From assembly GCA_028023455.1 (NCBI GenBank), contig JAQFVV010012395.1:4654001-4718000 (forward strand): a stretch of DNA of 64,000 nucleotides, read 5' to 3'. Below the pieces are notes generated by a model, which saw only the letters and a program-made list of their open reading frames with translations, was not told where the DNA came from and made no database searches. Both the position numbers and the translations under genes were made by a program. Of the stretch, positions 1-13,410 are shown piece after piece; the stretch's first letter is position 1; the number at the start of each line of letters is the position of its first letter. Origin of the DNA: Epiperipatus broadwayi (Eukaryota; Onychophora; Udeonychophora; Euonychophora; Peripatidae).

Positions 1-1061
1 ATCTTCCTTTTTCAACAGATATGTTGAACTAATTTTGTCAATAATGAATAATAAAAATTATCTTCATTGTTATATACAAGTGAAAATCTTTATAAACACT
101 TTTGATAATAAAAAAAATCCTAAATCAGTAATTTTTTTAAAAACTTTTTTATTACTTATGTTTTATAATAAACATAATAAATGTAAGAGCAATGGTTGGA
201 GTATCTTAATACAATTTAATACGTAAAAAAATGTGATTTACATCTTTTTCACATATAGACATAATTAATAGAAAATAGTAGATTAGGTTACAAATATTAC
301 ATTGACTTGTATTATTCAAATTAACTATCTTTATTCTTATTATTTTATGCTATTTTAAAAATTTTCCCTAAATTATATAGTTTAAAAATATATTTGTATA
401 AATTCTTAATTGAATCCTTCCTTATTTCTTGTAGCTCATATTTTTGTTATCCATTTTTATTTTATTCCATTTATTTTAATATATTTTATCATCTGTATTA
501 ATTATCGATAATATCTTCATCCATTTTTTTTATTTTTGTGATTTAACTTTTCCTCAGCCATATTTAAGAATATTGTATAATTTATTAAATCAAGGTGTAT
601 TCTCTGCAAAATCTATACACTTGTCTATGTGATGTCTTTTCATACTTTCTATCCAATATATTTGAATAATCATTTTTATTAGTTTAAATATAGTTACAAT
701 TTTGCCTTATTTTTATTTTATGATATAACATCAATATAAGTAGATATAGTAATTTATAAATTGTAAATAATTTCTTAAAGTTACCAAATTTTATTTAGCT
801 GCATAGAATACATTCTTTAAAAAATATAATAAAGAGAATCTTTATAATAATAATTTGACATTAGAAAAAAAAACAACCAACAATTAATATCTTCAAAGAA
901 GAGATTTTCATTTGAATCTTTTTTTTTTTTATTGTGTAACTTGACTCCATCTAAGGGTTTTGAATAACAAATTATCTGTGGCAAAAAAATTAGCACAAGA
1001 TATTTCATCACTTGCATTTATATTGTTAAGTTACTTAGACTGTTAGACATAAAATATAAAG
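1..1061. other. A+T-rich non-coding sequence
   Basis: I see no gene, RNA or repeat boundary here. The sequence is A+T-rich with many short homopolymers; the short open frames have low-complexity compositions rich in Phe, Tyr, Ile, Asn and Lys, as expected by chance in such DNA. It is probably intron or intergenic sequence upstream of the host gene. Confidence 0.6.
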
Positions 1062-1105
1062 GTTTAAACAAATCTACCTTTTTTTAATTACTGTTACAAT
1101 GCTGA
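1062..1105. repeat. Stray copy of a palindrome arm
   Basis: This segment resembles the left arm of the neighbouring palindrome (about 1246-1285): both carry a TTTAAACAAATC-like start, a run resembling ACCTTTTTT or ATCTTTCTTT, and an ATTACTG(T/C)TACAATG end. It is an extra, unpaired arm copy, probably left by a nested or partly deleted insertion of the same small element. Confidence 0.5.
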
Positions 1106-1200
1106 TTTTATTAAATCTCATCAACCTGACAGTTTCAATTTAAACCTTCTTATTATTATTCAGTTTTTTCAATTGCTCAGTATATTTTCTTTTCTTTATG

Positions 1201-1410
1201 AAGTAATATCTTTTATCTTTTTATATGCATTGATAAAATTATAAAGAATTAAACAAATCCATCTTTCTTTATTACTGCTACAATGCTTTGACAATTTCGA
1301 TTGACTAGTAATAAAATAACCATTGTAACAGTGATAAAGAAAGGTAAATTTGTTTAATTCTTTATAACTTTTATCAGTGCATAAAGAAGATATAAGTTGA
1401 TAGTACTTAA
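1201..1410. repeat. Small palindromic MITE-like element
   Basis: This is an imperfect inverted repeat with arms of about 85-90 bp (1201-1285 and 1321-1410) and a 35-nt loop. The inner arm ends are CAATG and CATTG, and the arms share an AAAGAATTAAACAAAT core that reappears reversed as ATTTGTTTAATTCTTT. It has no coding capacity. The arms account for the short open frame on the minus strand, which is therefore not a gene. This is the structure of a foldback MITE; target-site duplications could not be placed with confidence. Confidence 0.7.
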
Positions 1411-1917
1411 TAAAAAAACAAAATATATAATTAAAATTTTTTAACAAAAAAAACTATTAAATTCAAGTAACTAAGTATTTAGTAAATATAAAAGAAAATG
1501 TTAACAGGAACAAAATTCCCTAAGCTGTCATCTATTTACAAGCTTTTTTTAGAATTATATTAGAAAGTGTATGTAGTTATAGATCTGTTATCATAATTCA
1601 TCAAATGACTTTCATCAATTACTTTTAAGTTTGCAGCATTATACGGGGGAAAAATACAGTTTTTTAATGCTTATAATTTGTAAACAATCATTGATTAAGA
1701 AGCAGTAAATATTAAAATGACAAATTTACCATACATTGTTATAACATTTAATGGTTTTTCTCGAATTATTATATTTCGATATATTGATTTCCATTCCAAA
1801 TTGCTTCAGACTCCATATCACAGAACTGATAAAAATTATAGAAATAAAAATTAATATTGGGATATTAATATAATAGTATGTGCTTATAATAGATTGTATT
1901 TTATTTATTATATAGTA
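1411..1917. other. A+T-rich non-coding sequence
   Basis: No supported feature. The sequence immediately precedes the 5' break of a dead LINE and shows no endonuclease-domain remains of that element. Confidence 0.5.
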
Positions 1918-3385
1918 ATAAAGAACATATACCTCCAACATCTATTATATCTTCTGAATTGCCCAGGATTTTAAATGAAGAAGTGAGCCATGCAATTAAA
2001 TTTATGAAGAAGGGAAAAGCTCCAGGTAATCATTGAATTATAATTAATATATTAAAAAAGAAGCAGATGAAGAAATAGAAAAAAATTTGGCAAAGTTATA
2101 TAACCAAATGTTTAAATGATAAAGATGTACCAGATGATATGAAGAATGCAGTGTTAATATTAATATTTAAAAAAGATGATAAAGAAGATATTAGAAATTA
2201 CAGATCTATCAGCCTTTTATCAGTTTTATACAACATTTTCTACAGAGAACATTGGATTTCAACCAACCTGGATTTAAAAGTGGTTTCAGTATTGTAGATC
2301 ATATCCAAGTATTGAGAGACATTATAGAAAGGACCAATAAATATGAGTTGTCATTATGCATTGGATCTGTAAATTATGAAAAGGCATTTGAATCTAAGCA
2401 TTTTTTCAGTGATTAAAGCATTGGATCATCAAGGTACAGATCCAGGATATTGTCATATTCTGAAGAATATTTATAAAAATGCAACAGCCACTATTAGATT
2501 ACATAATGATACTAGGAAGGTAAACATTGAGAAGAGTGTAAGACAAGGTGACTCCATATCTCCTAAACTTTTTATAGCAGTGCTACAAGAAGTATTTTGT
2601 GGATTAAAATGGGAAGCTAAAGGAATAAAAGTAAATGGAGATTATATCATTTAGATTTTGCAGATGATGTGGTTTTTACAAATAATGCTTTAGAGTTTCA
2701 GGTAATATTGCAAGAGTTATCAGATGAAAGTAAGAAAGTAGGACTAAAGGCAAATGTTAAAAAGACTTAAGTAGTGTTCAATGGATTTTTTCAAAAGATG
2801 AAAATAAAGATTGATTATGATGAATTAGAAGAAGTTAACTACAAATACCTTGTTCAGATTATTACTACAGATGGAAACATAATGGATGAAATTAATCATA
2901 GAATTAAAGTTAGTTGGAGTATTTTTGGTAGAAATAACTTAATATTTAAAGGAGGTAGGCCTATGTGTTTGAAAAGGAAAGTTTTTTATTAATGTGTTTT
3001 ACCGGTTCTTACTTATGTATCTGAGACTTGGACACTTAATAGAAGAGCAATGTAGAGACTTCAGACTACTCAAAAAGGTATGGAGAGATGCATGTTAGGA
3101 GTAACAAGAAGAGATTGAAAATATACTATATAGATAAGAGAACAAACAGGTGTTACTGTTATTGTTGGGAGAATTAAAAGACTGAAATGGAATATGGACA
3201 ATTGAAATCTTAAATAGGATTCCAAGATTGTAAACGACTCAAAAAGATTCCACATGTGAAATGGCTGGATAAAATAAGAAATTGTGCAGGGGTATTGTGG
3301 AAAAGAGAAACTAGAGATCGGAGATGGGTTGAATTTGGAGAGACCTTCATCCTGCAGCGGATTGATAATGCTTGACAATGATGAA
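1918..3385 (+). pseudogene. 5'-truncated non-LTR retrotransposon (LINE) reverse transcriptase fossil
   Basis: Reading across several frames gives the reverse-transcriptase half of an RTE/jockey-like LINE. The order is: the 'KKGKAPG' entry motif (about 2008-2030); 'IFKKDDKEDIRNYRSISLLS' (about 2168-2220); the 'VNYEKAFE' equivalent of the first catalytic-Asp block; 'VRQGDSISPKLF' (about 2539-2575); the catalytic 'LDFADDVVFT' (about 2650-2680); then the C-terminal 'TYVSETWTL' and 'MERCMLGVTRRD' signatures (about 3010-3117). Stops and frameshifts break it repeatedly, so it is dead. No endonuclease domain precedes it, so it is 5'-truncated. The far 3' part, encoding an 'ERPSSCSGLI'-like end, matches the copy at 18894-19457, so both belong to one family or close relatives. 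It ends near a GATGAATGATGACGA tail. Confidence 0.85.
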
Positions 3386-4009
3386 TGATGACGATACATA
3401 TTTACAATTATTTTTTATTAATATATGTTATATTGCAGTTATAATAAGGAAAATATAAAAAATAACAGTGCCATAAGTTAATGATAATTTTAATTTATTA
3501 GTAGTAATTAATTTTATTTATTAAACAACCAGTAAAATTAAACAAATAATAATATTGATATATTGAATATATAATTATTTGAGTAAATATAACATATGAC
3601 ATTTACATAAATATATATGCGCATGCATACATGCAGGAAAAATAATTATTAGCATAAAATTTTTAATAATTTATAGTCAAATATTAAATAAATACTTTAT
3701 TAATTTTTAAGATACGATAATTTTATTTTTTCCAACAATACTTGTTACAAAGAGTGCCTGTGGTTAGCAGTTGTATTTATTATCTGTACTTTTATTTGAG
3801 CAGTCATGAAACCATGAGTGGAATTTTTGTGTTTTTGCATGTAAATAGTCACTAAATTAATTCTGATATGGAAAAACTCATGAATTTTTGCATATTTCAT
3901 TTAATTTGAGAAAGTATGATAAACTAATTAGCTTAGTCTGAATTTTTATATTTTTTTAGTACCATATATATTAGTATTTATATTGACATCAAAGAGTTAA
4001 TTCATTTAA
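3386..4009. other. A+T-rich non-coding sequence
   Basis: No gene or repeat recognised between the LINE tail and the duplicated segment that follows. Confidence 0.5.
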
Positions 4010-4198
4010 TACAATTATTTCAGAATCTTTGAGTAACACCAGCATTCTTTTGAATTATTAAATCAATAAATACTGGGTTCTTTTTAATCATATGTTATTA
4101 GTACTGATGCCAGATAATTGATCGGTTTGATATGGTTATTTCATAATCTTTGAATAACACCAGCATGTTAATGTATTATTAGATTAGTAGGTACTGAG
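4010..4198. repeat. Diverged direct duplication of about 70 bp
   Basis: About 4010-4078 and 4130-4198 are related direct repeats offset by about 120 bp. Both carry an ATTTCA(G/T)AATCTTTGA(G/A)TAACACCAGCAT-like core followed by a similar ATTATTA and 'ACTG(G/A)G' tail. The copies have diverged by scattered substitutions. This is probably a local tandem duplication rather than a mobile element, because no inverted ends or poly-A are visible. Confidence 0.65.
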
Positions 4199-7100
4199 GC
4201 ACTAAAAAGCTATCTTTTGCTAAATTTGCTATTCATGAGTAGTTCTAATCTTTTTTGAAATGTAATTCTAAATCATCAATGTTAATGATTCTCAACCTTA
4301 CTATAGAAAAAAATTGATAATTATTTACTTTAATATAACATGTTAGTATACAGTTTGCCAAATTCAAATACATAAATGGAAAAAAAAACAAAAAACTCAA
4401 TTATTGAATTAAATATGTTTGATATATCTAGTAAGAAAAATCTTAATGCCCTAAGTTCAAAGAAAAATGATAAAATCAATGTGTTTGAGTTAGTTATGAT
4501 TGGATAAAAATATACATTTTAATGAGTAAAATGGAAATTCTCAATCATGATTTATTTTCTGATATATAATGACTTGTGAAAAAATATGGTCAACCAAAAA
4601 GGACAGGTCTGTACTAAATGAATTGGAATCCACTCTAGCAATGAATATATGCAACACAAAAGTTTTAATGTAAGACCAAAAAGAATAATAAAATAAAAAT
4701 TATGATATATATTTTTTTTCTTTTAGACTGCCATCATTCACAGTATTAGTTGTATTAAATACAATATCCATTTTACTGCAATTAATGTGCTTGTTGCTGT
4801 TTTACATTTAAATAATTTGGATATTATAATATTAATCATATTTCAGAATTCTTAACTCTATGTAATTTTTTTTTTACTATTATATTTTTTCAAAAAATTT
4901 TCTTGAAACCATATCTTGATACTTTTCTGATCTTAATTTAGGTTATGATTAAGGACTGGAATCATTGTCTTATTTTGTGTGCTATGATATGATAAATGTT
5001 ATTTTTCAGAATATAATTTTAAAATGCTGCTGATAGCATAGATTCTTAGTAATCCATATTATTAAACTTTTGATCACCTTGGATCAGTGAAAAAGATAAA
5101 TATGAAATCATTTTAACAAAATTCTAGTTGATTGATATTAAGCTTTATATCATATGTTCAAAAAAAAATTATCAAATTGATATATTTGCAATAAATACTT
5201 ATCAGTATATTTTTAAACTTTTGTCATCTCTTAATGCAGACTATTCTCAAATTTTTGGATTAGATCAAGAAAACATTTATATTAATTTTTATTTTTCTAT
5301 TTGTTATTCAATTTACATTTTATTAACAATGTTGCAGCCCCTAATTTATTTCAGGAAATAAAGAGTTCTATCTTGATTTCCAATCGAGGAAAAAATAACC
5401 CTATTACAACTAATCAAATGGAACTGTTGTATTCGGTTACTACTTTGGTACTTAAATGTCACTTGATATACAGTTTGTTAAATTTTTAGTTAGTTTATTT
5501 TAATTAAAGATTTAAGAAAATGTTTTGCAGAACTTAATGCTGTTAGACATTTCAATTTTTTGTTTCAAGAGAGATAATAAATGCATAGTGAAAATTATGA
5601 ATGCTTATAAGTTTGACATTGCATTTGGAAATTGAGCAATTTTCTTTGAAGTGACTGTTTTAGTTGCTCACAATATTTTTAAATGAAATAAATTCAAATG
5701 ATAGTCTTACTGTAAAAAAATATTTGTTTAGTCTATTGCAAATGATTCATCAATATAATAAATTATCGGCAAAATATGCTTGATTATTGCGTGTTTAAAG
5801 CGCACTGAGTAAAGGCTAAAGCTTGTTTAAACTATTTATAACAATTATGGTAAATAATTTTTAGATGTCTTTATCAAGTTATGCCATTGCCTTCTCATTA
5901 CTACTTATTTTTTTAAAGTCTTTTAGTATTTGTATATAGAGCAGCTCTATTTGATATAATCCATTATTTTTAAGTCAGCATATTCATAAAAAGGATTTAA
6001 TATACTAATGCTTTAAATATGTATAACCTCTCTTTTCAAAATGCAGTCTGTTCAATTTGAATAAATAATGGCATGCCAGTCAACAAAGACAGGATTTTAA
6101 AATGTCATTTCCTTGTTATTTTTTATTTTGCACTTGATATTATATTTATTTTTACGAAGTGACTCATGTAGGGCAGTACATCTGTTAATAATATCTAGCA
6201 TCAGGTATTTGAATTTGAATCAAGTAAAGCTTAAAAACTTTTTTTAGATTCAAATTTAGATCAAGATATTTGTTTTTTCGTTCAAAATATCTGACACATA
6301 ATTAATTCTGTTAGCTATTCAGTTATTGTTAGCAAATGTATATGTATGTATTTTTAGCTAGACAATGAAACAAAGATGGAAAGCTGCTCAAACCTTCACC
6401 ACTTGCCAATTAGCAAGCCTAATAAGTAATGCCTTATTTATTGATTGTTTATGGGGAACTGTTGGAGAGGTCTTTTTTTTTTTTTTTGAAATGGGCTATT
6501 TAAATAACTTTTATTGTACATAACATATATAAAGCTATCTTCTATAAAACTTCTTTTCTTCCAGAAAAGATTAAAATTAACAAGCAGCACAGCAATTTAA
6601 GTTAGGAGGCGAATTGGGTATAAATCAATAGATTTCGAGTTTGAATTAGAAAATAAGAAACCTAAACTGGTAAAACAGAATGTCTTTAATAAATTATAAC
6701 TAAATGTTGTGATCAATGAATGCTACTATTTCTCTGAACTTTTTTATTTAACTGCAATTGCTGCAAAGGATATTATGCTTTTAGTGTCAAAGATCACTCA
6801 TAAATCTTTTATGACAAAGAGCTAAAATTTATTATGATTCGTGACTGAAACTCCAATGAATGTCAAACTTGCAAAATGTAACTAATATAGTGCATGAGTT
6901 TGACCTACCTTTTAAGGTTCTTTGAGGTAGCTTCTGGTCAAGACAGAATATTATCATTTTCTGATATTTCATTCTGAATTTTTGTAGAACATCTTTAGAA
7001 GTAAATAAAGTGGTTGTAATAAAACCAATAATAGCACTTGCAAAGTTGTTGCTTCATCTGATTTATTGTTATTTGCTAAAGAATATTTTTAGAAATTGTT

Positions 7101-7621
7101 TATTTAATAAGTCAATTTTATTTATATTGTTTTGATTAAAGAACATTTTAAAATTGAATAATGAATGATAAAAGAAATAAAGAATTATATTCAATAAACA
7201 GTAAATGATAATTTTGTTCTTTTAAAAAGAATGTTATAATTAAATGTTAATATATGTGAAGCAACTGAGAACTTATCTGATTGCTTTAATATTTCTCTTC
7301 GGTTGTTTTTAATGATGGATTTTGACTTGCAGGTAAACTAGGTGGAAAAAATATTAGGGACCCCATCTAAAAATATAAAAGGTAATCATACATTTGTTAA
7401 CTCAAATTTTTTATGAGCCATTACTTTTTTAAATATTTTTTGGAACAGTATATTGATGTAAATAAATATATACATCACACCAATTTTTATTTTTAATATT
7501 GGTAAGAAAAAATATACTAAAAAACACGAATGATTCAACATGCATTTTTTGTAATAACATTTCAAATTATTGATACAGCAAATTTATGATGATCCAATGG
7601 TTGGGTTATGTAGTTTTTAGT
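4199..7621. other. Non-coding sequence with one doubtful exon
   Basis: This is mostly A+T-rich with no clear gene. One stretch, 6358-6425, is unusually G+C-rich, is preceded by TATTTTTAG and followed by GTAATG, and is open in one frame starting LDNETKMESCSNL. Its outgoing phase (2) cannot be joined to the 10467 exon (which needs phase 0) without an intervening exon that I could not find, so I do not call it as CDS. The open frames at 5128-5489 look like chance. Confidence 0.45.
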
Positions 7622-10047
7622 AGCATTATATTATTATTAACATTATCATTGTTACTATTATTATTACAACAATAATAATAATAATAATTTTAATTAATTA
7701 CAAATTCCAATTCCTTTTGACAAAAAATGTTTTGATTGCATTTACATATTTCTATCAGTCTGTAGAAATGCAAAATTTAATACATATATATTTGCATAAA
7801 ATAGATATAAGATGTAGCACATTTTTATACTAAAATATTAAGAAACTTATTGATTATGGGATTAGTTACTTGTAAGTTTGGTAATACTTAATTAACTGGG
7901 CACAAGAGTTTCAAATAACCATACTAATTTTTTTTTTCCTTCTTCAATCAGAAATCAATACAAGAACCTTTTACTCACTGGCCACCCACTTTTGCATCAA
8001 ATCAATTCCTAATTAACAAATAATGAACTATCAATAAGATGTTAACAGAGCAAAAATAAAATAAAAATATTTACGTAACTGTATATTCTATATAATATAC
8101 TTTGAGTTAATATGTTAATACAATCAAAATGACATTCTAATAGAAGAATACTTATAAAATAATATTTGACAGTATAATACTTCTTGCAATGACTGTAATG
8201 GATTTCATTATTATTCTATCAGTTCCAAATGATTTATAAGCTGAAATATAACCCTCAACTTTTTTTTTTTGTTTGTTAAGGAATTAACTATTATCGATGC
8301 CTTTTTTTAAAAAAATTTTTTAGGTTTTAGGATCTCTTATATATGCAATTAATGGCTATATCAAATTTGATGGATTCATTGAATTAATAATTTATTGAAT
8401 ATTTTTAACTTTTTAATGAATAGGCTACATTTTATTAAAATTGTGTGTGTGAAAAATATTCAAATCTGATATTGGCTGTTATTTATAATTATATTAAAAA
8501 AAAGATTTGTGTTTATCTGAAAATGATATCTGTCAAATTCATCAGTACTGTTATTATTGCCAAAATAATAGCGCATTATTTTCAAAATATTATAAATTAT
8601 ATTTATTTAAGTTTTGATGTTTAATGTTTTATATGCTATAAAATGCTTTTGAAATATTTACAAGCAATCAAGAGTGTTTTTTTAAAAATATATTTTCATT
8701 TATATAAGTCATTTTTACTAAAGTCTATATAAAAATAAGTTATGCTTTGGGAGCTGCTAAATGTTTTAAGATATAAAATCATTGTTTCTTCTAAAATAAA
8801 AAACAAAACACAAATGCTATGAAATTGATATAATGTTTCAAGATTTTTCTCTTTTTAAGTTAATTCATATATCAAAAAACATATTTAGAAGTACAATGAA
8901 TTATAAACAGTAATAAAAAATTTTTAAAGTATAAAGCTTTTGAACTTTTTAAAAAATCAGCAGCAGCATAGGTTTAAAATTGAAAAATTGTAATTGGTAA
9001 AATGTTATAATTAAGGCATCATATTCCTCTAGGATCTATAAACCACATGTCAAAAGTTACTATTCTAATTAATTGTTATAAAGAAAAATATTCCCAAATG
9101 GAAATATTAGAGTAACTTCTGCCAAGATGAAATCATTTGCAAGGAGAATTTAATCCATTTATGCTTTAAACATTTTTTACCTAATCTGGAATGAAAATTG
9201 TTATAATTTAAACTTAAATGGTATGACATCTGAAGGGAGTAATATATTGATGACTTGCTTTTGCATTTTTATTTTATTGTTGATAGTATATTTCAAGACA
9301 TTATCATAACTAAACATATTCTAAGAGATTATCTTTCTTGTCAGAAAATTTTGCCAATATGCAATTCAAGTATTTTACTGGTGAAATTAATTGAGTGGAT
9401 TGGGTGATATAGCGATTATGTTTAATTTGACTAATTATATTTCAGCTTATAAATCATTTGGAACTGATAGAATAATAATGAAATCCATTACAGTCATTGC
9501 AAGAAGTATTATACTGTCAAATATTACTTTATAAGTATTTTTCTATTAGAATGTCATTTTAATTGTATTAACATATTAACTCAAAGTATATTATATAGAA
9601 TATACAGTTATGTAAATATTTTTATTTTATTTTTTCTCTGTTAACATTTTATTGATGGTTTATTATTTGTTATTTAGGAATTGACTTGATGCAAAAGTGA
9701 GTGGCTTTGAGTAAAAGGTTCTTGTATTGATTTCTGATTGAAGAAAAAAATAGTGTGGTTATTTGAAACTCTTATGCTCTGTTATTTGAGTATTACCAAA
9801 CTTACAAGTAACTGACTCCATAATCAATAAGTTTTTTAATATTTTTGTATAAAAATGTGCTACATCTTATATCTATTTTATGCAAATATATATATTAAAT
9901 TTTTCATTTCTACAAACGGATAGAAATATGTAATTGCAATCAAAATATTTTTTGTCAAAAGGAATTGGAGTTCATAATTAATTAAAATTATTATTGTAAT
10001 AATAATAGTAATAGTAGTAATGATGATGTTAATAATAATATGATGCT
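7622..10047. repeat. 2.4-kb inverted repeat (large foldback structure)
   Basis: The left arm (7622-8250, 629 bp) and right arm (9436-10047, 612 bp) are reverse complements with modest divergence. The inner boundary pairs CTGAAATATA (8241-8250) with TATATTTCAG (9436-9445). The outer boundary lies beside (ATT)n microsatellite that is itself inverted on the other side. The 1.2-kb spacer (8251-9435) is A+T-rich with no recognisable protein. I see no terminal motif, transposase or target duplication. It could be a foldback transposon, two opposed copies of one non-autonomous element, or an inverted duplication; the sequence does not decide between these. Confidence 0.85.
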
Positions 10048-10126
10048 TTGTAACAATTTTGAAATAAAGGGCACTTAAAATAAATACATAATTAATTTTA
10101 AATTTTTTGTAGGTAAACATGTAGGA

Positions 10127-10136
10127 GGGGGGGGGG
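10127..10136 (+). repeat. G homopolymer tract
   Basis: A run of G beside A+T-rich DNA, just outside the right arm of the large inverted repeat. Tracts like this are prone to length error in assemblies. No function is claimed. Confidence 0.5.
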
Positions 10137-10466
10137 CTTATCTCTCCTTATTAAAAAAAGTTATCATTGGCTAACATACTATATGTAAAACATTTAATAA
10201 TTAAGTATAAAGCATAATTTTTAACAACAAAGATTTAATAATGTAACATGCTTATTTCAGACTGTCATATTTATTTTAAAAAATGCAAATAAATAAATAG
10301 CATTTATTTATGGAAGCAAGTTTCACCATTAAATATTATTCTTAATGCTTTTATTTTGATGTTTTTTTATTAGTAATATCTAACCTTAGATTCTGTCTGC
10401 TCTTTTTTCGCATATATGAAATCTTTTGCTACATGCTTTATTGATGGCATTTATTTACTATTTTAG

Positions 10467-10496
10467 TCGGACAAGTCCATAGCGCCTCCTACCAGA
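10467..10496 (+). CDS. Host gene micro-exon (30 nt), internal coding exon
   Basis: This 10-codon candidate exon encodes SDKSIAPPTR in the frame used by the next exon. It has a good acceptor, TTATTTACTATTTTAG, ending at 10466, and a good donor, GTAAGA, at 10497. It is distinctly more G+C-rich than its surroundings. In phase 0 it joins the 30609 exon without a stop, giving the junction PPTR-KMSFLGK; the phase-1 reading runs into a stop in that next exon. I identified it from splice signals, composition and phase only, so it is less certain than the 52132 exon. The upstream coding exons, and therefore the true N-terminus, are not identified in this window. Confidence 0.45.
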
Positions 10497-12399
10497 GTAA
10501 GATTTTTTATATTATTTGTTTTTTTAATCATTTTGTAACTGGTTATGGGACGCTGTCTTCATTAACTCGACTAACTGAATTTAATATTTGTTCAATTATC
10601 TAACATTATTTACTAATATTTGTTGATTTTCACTAACCCTATAATCAAATGCTTTGATTTAATGATTACATTATGTATAAAGTAATATTTAAAATAAATA
10701 TTAGCCCTCTGGTAGCTAAAAGATTATAACTACTTTAGCCATTAGAAGGTTAGACTAATTTGCAATGAGGATTACAAAGCCATGATAAACTATTGATGAT
10801 GATGATTCCTTTGATTTTTTATTTATAATATTGTATATCTAAATAAACCTAATGTGCATAAGTGGAACAAATAAATAATATCCATTATTATAAGATTTGT
10901 TTTTAAAATGATTTTTATTGGGCTATGCAACATATGTAAATATACATCTGGGTCTCTTTTTATGCAGTAAATAGGTTCCACAGAAAATCCGCATTAAAAA
11001 AATCGCACAAAAATAAACTTTACTTACGTTGAAAAATGTGGGATACGTGCCGTAATTTTCAAAAATAACATAAAACCAAAGGAATAAGGTAAAATTACTT
11101 TAAAATTCACTTAAAAAAAAAAAAAAGGAAATAAAGTATGACTAATAAAAAATTTCAAATATTTGAAAAAAATTGATACAAGTTAAACTTTTTTTATTAA
11201 CTATTTAATTTTATTCCAAACAATATGTTTTATGTGTAATTTATTTTACATTTTTTCACACATATTTTAATCATTATCGTTATTTGACAATATGGGGGTT
11301 TGTTTGTGAACTTAATTAGATTCATCACAAGAGGAAATATAATTAGCGACAATGTCAGTCTTGTATGTTGTGTTAATTGTTTTCTATAGATAATGTAATC
11401 AGTAATTAAACTTTGAGATGATGATTTTACTAATTGTTTATGAAGTTCACGATATCCAGACTGCTAAACCTAGCTGTTAGAGAATGCATTTCCACGAATG
11501 CAACTATATATATATAACACGCTTCCACAAGGGTGTTAATAATGACTAACGGTTAAATTTTCTATTATACACACATATACATGGAGAAACTTTTAGACAG
11601 AAAAAAGTTACAATTAAAAATATTTAAAAACTTTTAAAGATACATTCTTTTTAAGTAGAAATTAAAAGAGTATTTCTTGATTAAACATACATGCTGTGTG
11701 ATGGCGCGATTTATGTGCTAAAACACATAAAAATGCAGTTTACGCAGACGAATGTATTTTCACAGCCATGTGTTACATGTATACAACAGTTCTGTTGTAC
11801 TACACGTTGCAGACCGCGTTGTCGCTTCGCAATAAATTATGCGAATTCGCACACTTCACACTTTTTTACGGTATCGTGTGAGGGTGTGTATCTTACATTT
11901 ATGAAAAATCATTAATTGTAAGTAAAATTTAATATTTTTTATATTGAAATCACACGATTTTACCAACCAATAATTATCGAGCATGTACACAGTTCTATAG
12001 TCAAGTTTTAAGATGCAAAACTTGTCAAAGGATTTGTCTGAACAATACTTTGAAGAGGTAACATGCCAAATAACGTATTTTTGAGAACGTCAACAAGATA
12101 AAGAACATGTCGCAGGAAAACCTAGATGTTCAATTCTCGTAATTGACGACCAGTTTGTTCAAGCTATACCTCTGATATATTACTGTAGCTGCGAACAGCT
12201 GGTTTTTTAATTTATTTATACCAAAAAAAAAAAAAAAAGACATAATAAGTGTTAAATTTGTTGATGCATACATTAATAATTAAAGCTAGTATTAAGGAAT
12301 TTAATTAAGATTTAGAATGAACTATGTGAATGATACACAACACATTGATTATAATTTAATATATTTTAATTCTTAAATATATAGATTAAATAAACGTAA

Positions 12400-12760
12400 G
12401 TGCATTGAACGACACATGCAGGTGGGTAACAATGATGAGCAAGTTTGAGAACAGAAGAATCTCATGTGATGCACTATAATTTTAAAATTTATTACAAATT
12501 TAATAATCTATGGTCTGTTCGTGCCTTATTTTACTATGCCCTCTCTTTTATGTTTGCAACAGTGATTTATCACCATGTCATTTAATAAAGATCATTCAAT
12601 AATACTTAATGAGCTGCAATAGGCTCTCTCTTTTCAGATTATGTACATACAAAACCAGCCTACATATTCAGATTAATGGTGAAATCTTATTACATTCACC
12701 TCCCCTCCAATTTTATTCATAGAATCAATCTCCGTTCTGAACGGGGCATAGCATAAATTA
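12400..12760 (-). mobile_element. Possible LTR fragment with polypurine tract, minus strand
   Basis: Read on the minus strand, a purine run TTGGAGGGGAGG (12710 down to 12699) is immediately followed by TGAATGTAATAAG. That is the layout of a polypurine tract abutting a 3' LTR starting with TG. The region is more G+C-rich than its surroundings. No integrase or reverse transcriptase remains are visible and the other LTR end is not clear. It lies inside the TIR-bounded composite at 10940-14420, so it would be a nested insertion. Confidence 0.3.
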
Positions 12761-13410
12761 TAAAGTAAACATATATAAAACAAATATTAGCAAGTAATAG
12801 AATAATAACTAAATAAGTTATTATTTAACAAGCGTTCAGAGTTTTAGAAGTTTTTATTTTTAAAATACATTTAAAATTTGAATCTCAAGTTTCATTAATT
12901 GCTTACAGATGGTTTTCCAAAAATGTATTTTTTTATAAAAACAGATAACTAAGTTTGTAAACATTTTATTGTATATATGTGTGTGAGACTATCCCAGGAA
13001 TTGAAATTTATATATCAATGCATTTAAATAAAGAGTTTTTAACTGAGAATATTTCATATTTATATTAATTTAAAAGAGTTGTAATGCTTTTTTAAATCTA
13101 TTGCATTACGGCTTCTCTTGCATATATATGTAAGTGGTTACATACATATAATAATGTCCACACAACTTAATTTATTTATATCATTTTATTAATTTTAAAT
13201 TTATAACTGCATATACATTATACACATACAGACATTAATATATTAAATGTGTGCACATACACGTAAATATACACTTACATATTTAAAAATAAATTATTCT
13301 GATTATATACGTGGATTGTGAGGGTAGGAACTGGTGGAAAAGTTACTAAGTACTATGGAACATAATAGGTGAAATGGGATGAAGGTTAAATAATACCGTT
13401 TTAAGTGGAA

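Noticed and set aside
7333-7380. Exon-like segment between TTGCAG and GTAATC
   Set aside because: All frames from the strong acceptor contain stops, and the weaker acceptor at 7340 gives an outgoing phase that does not fit the next exon.
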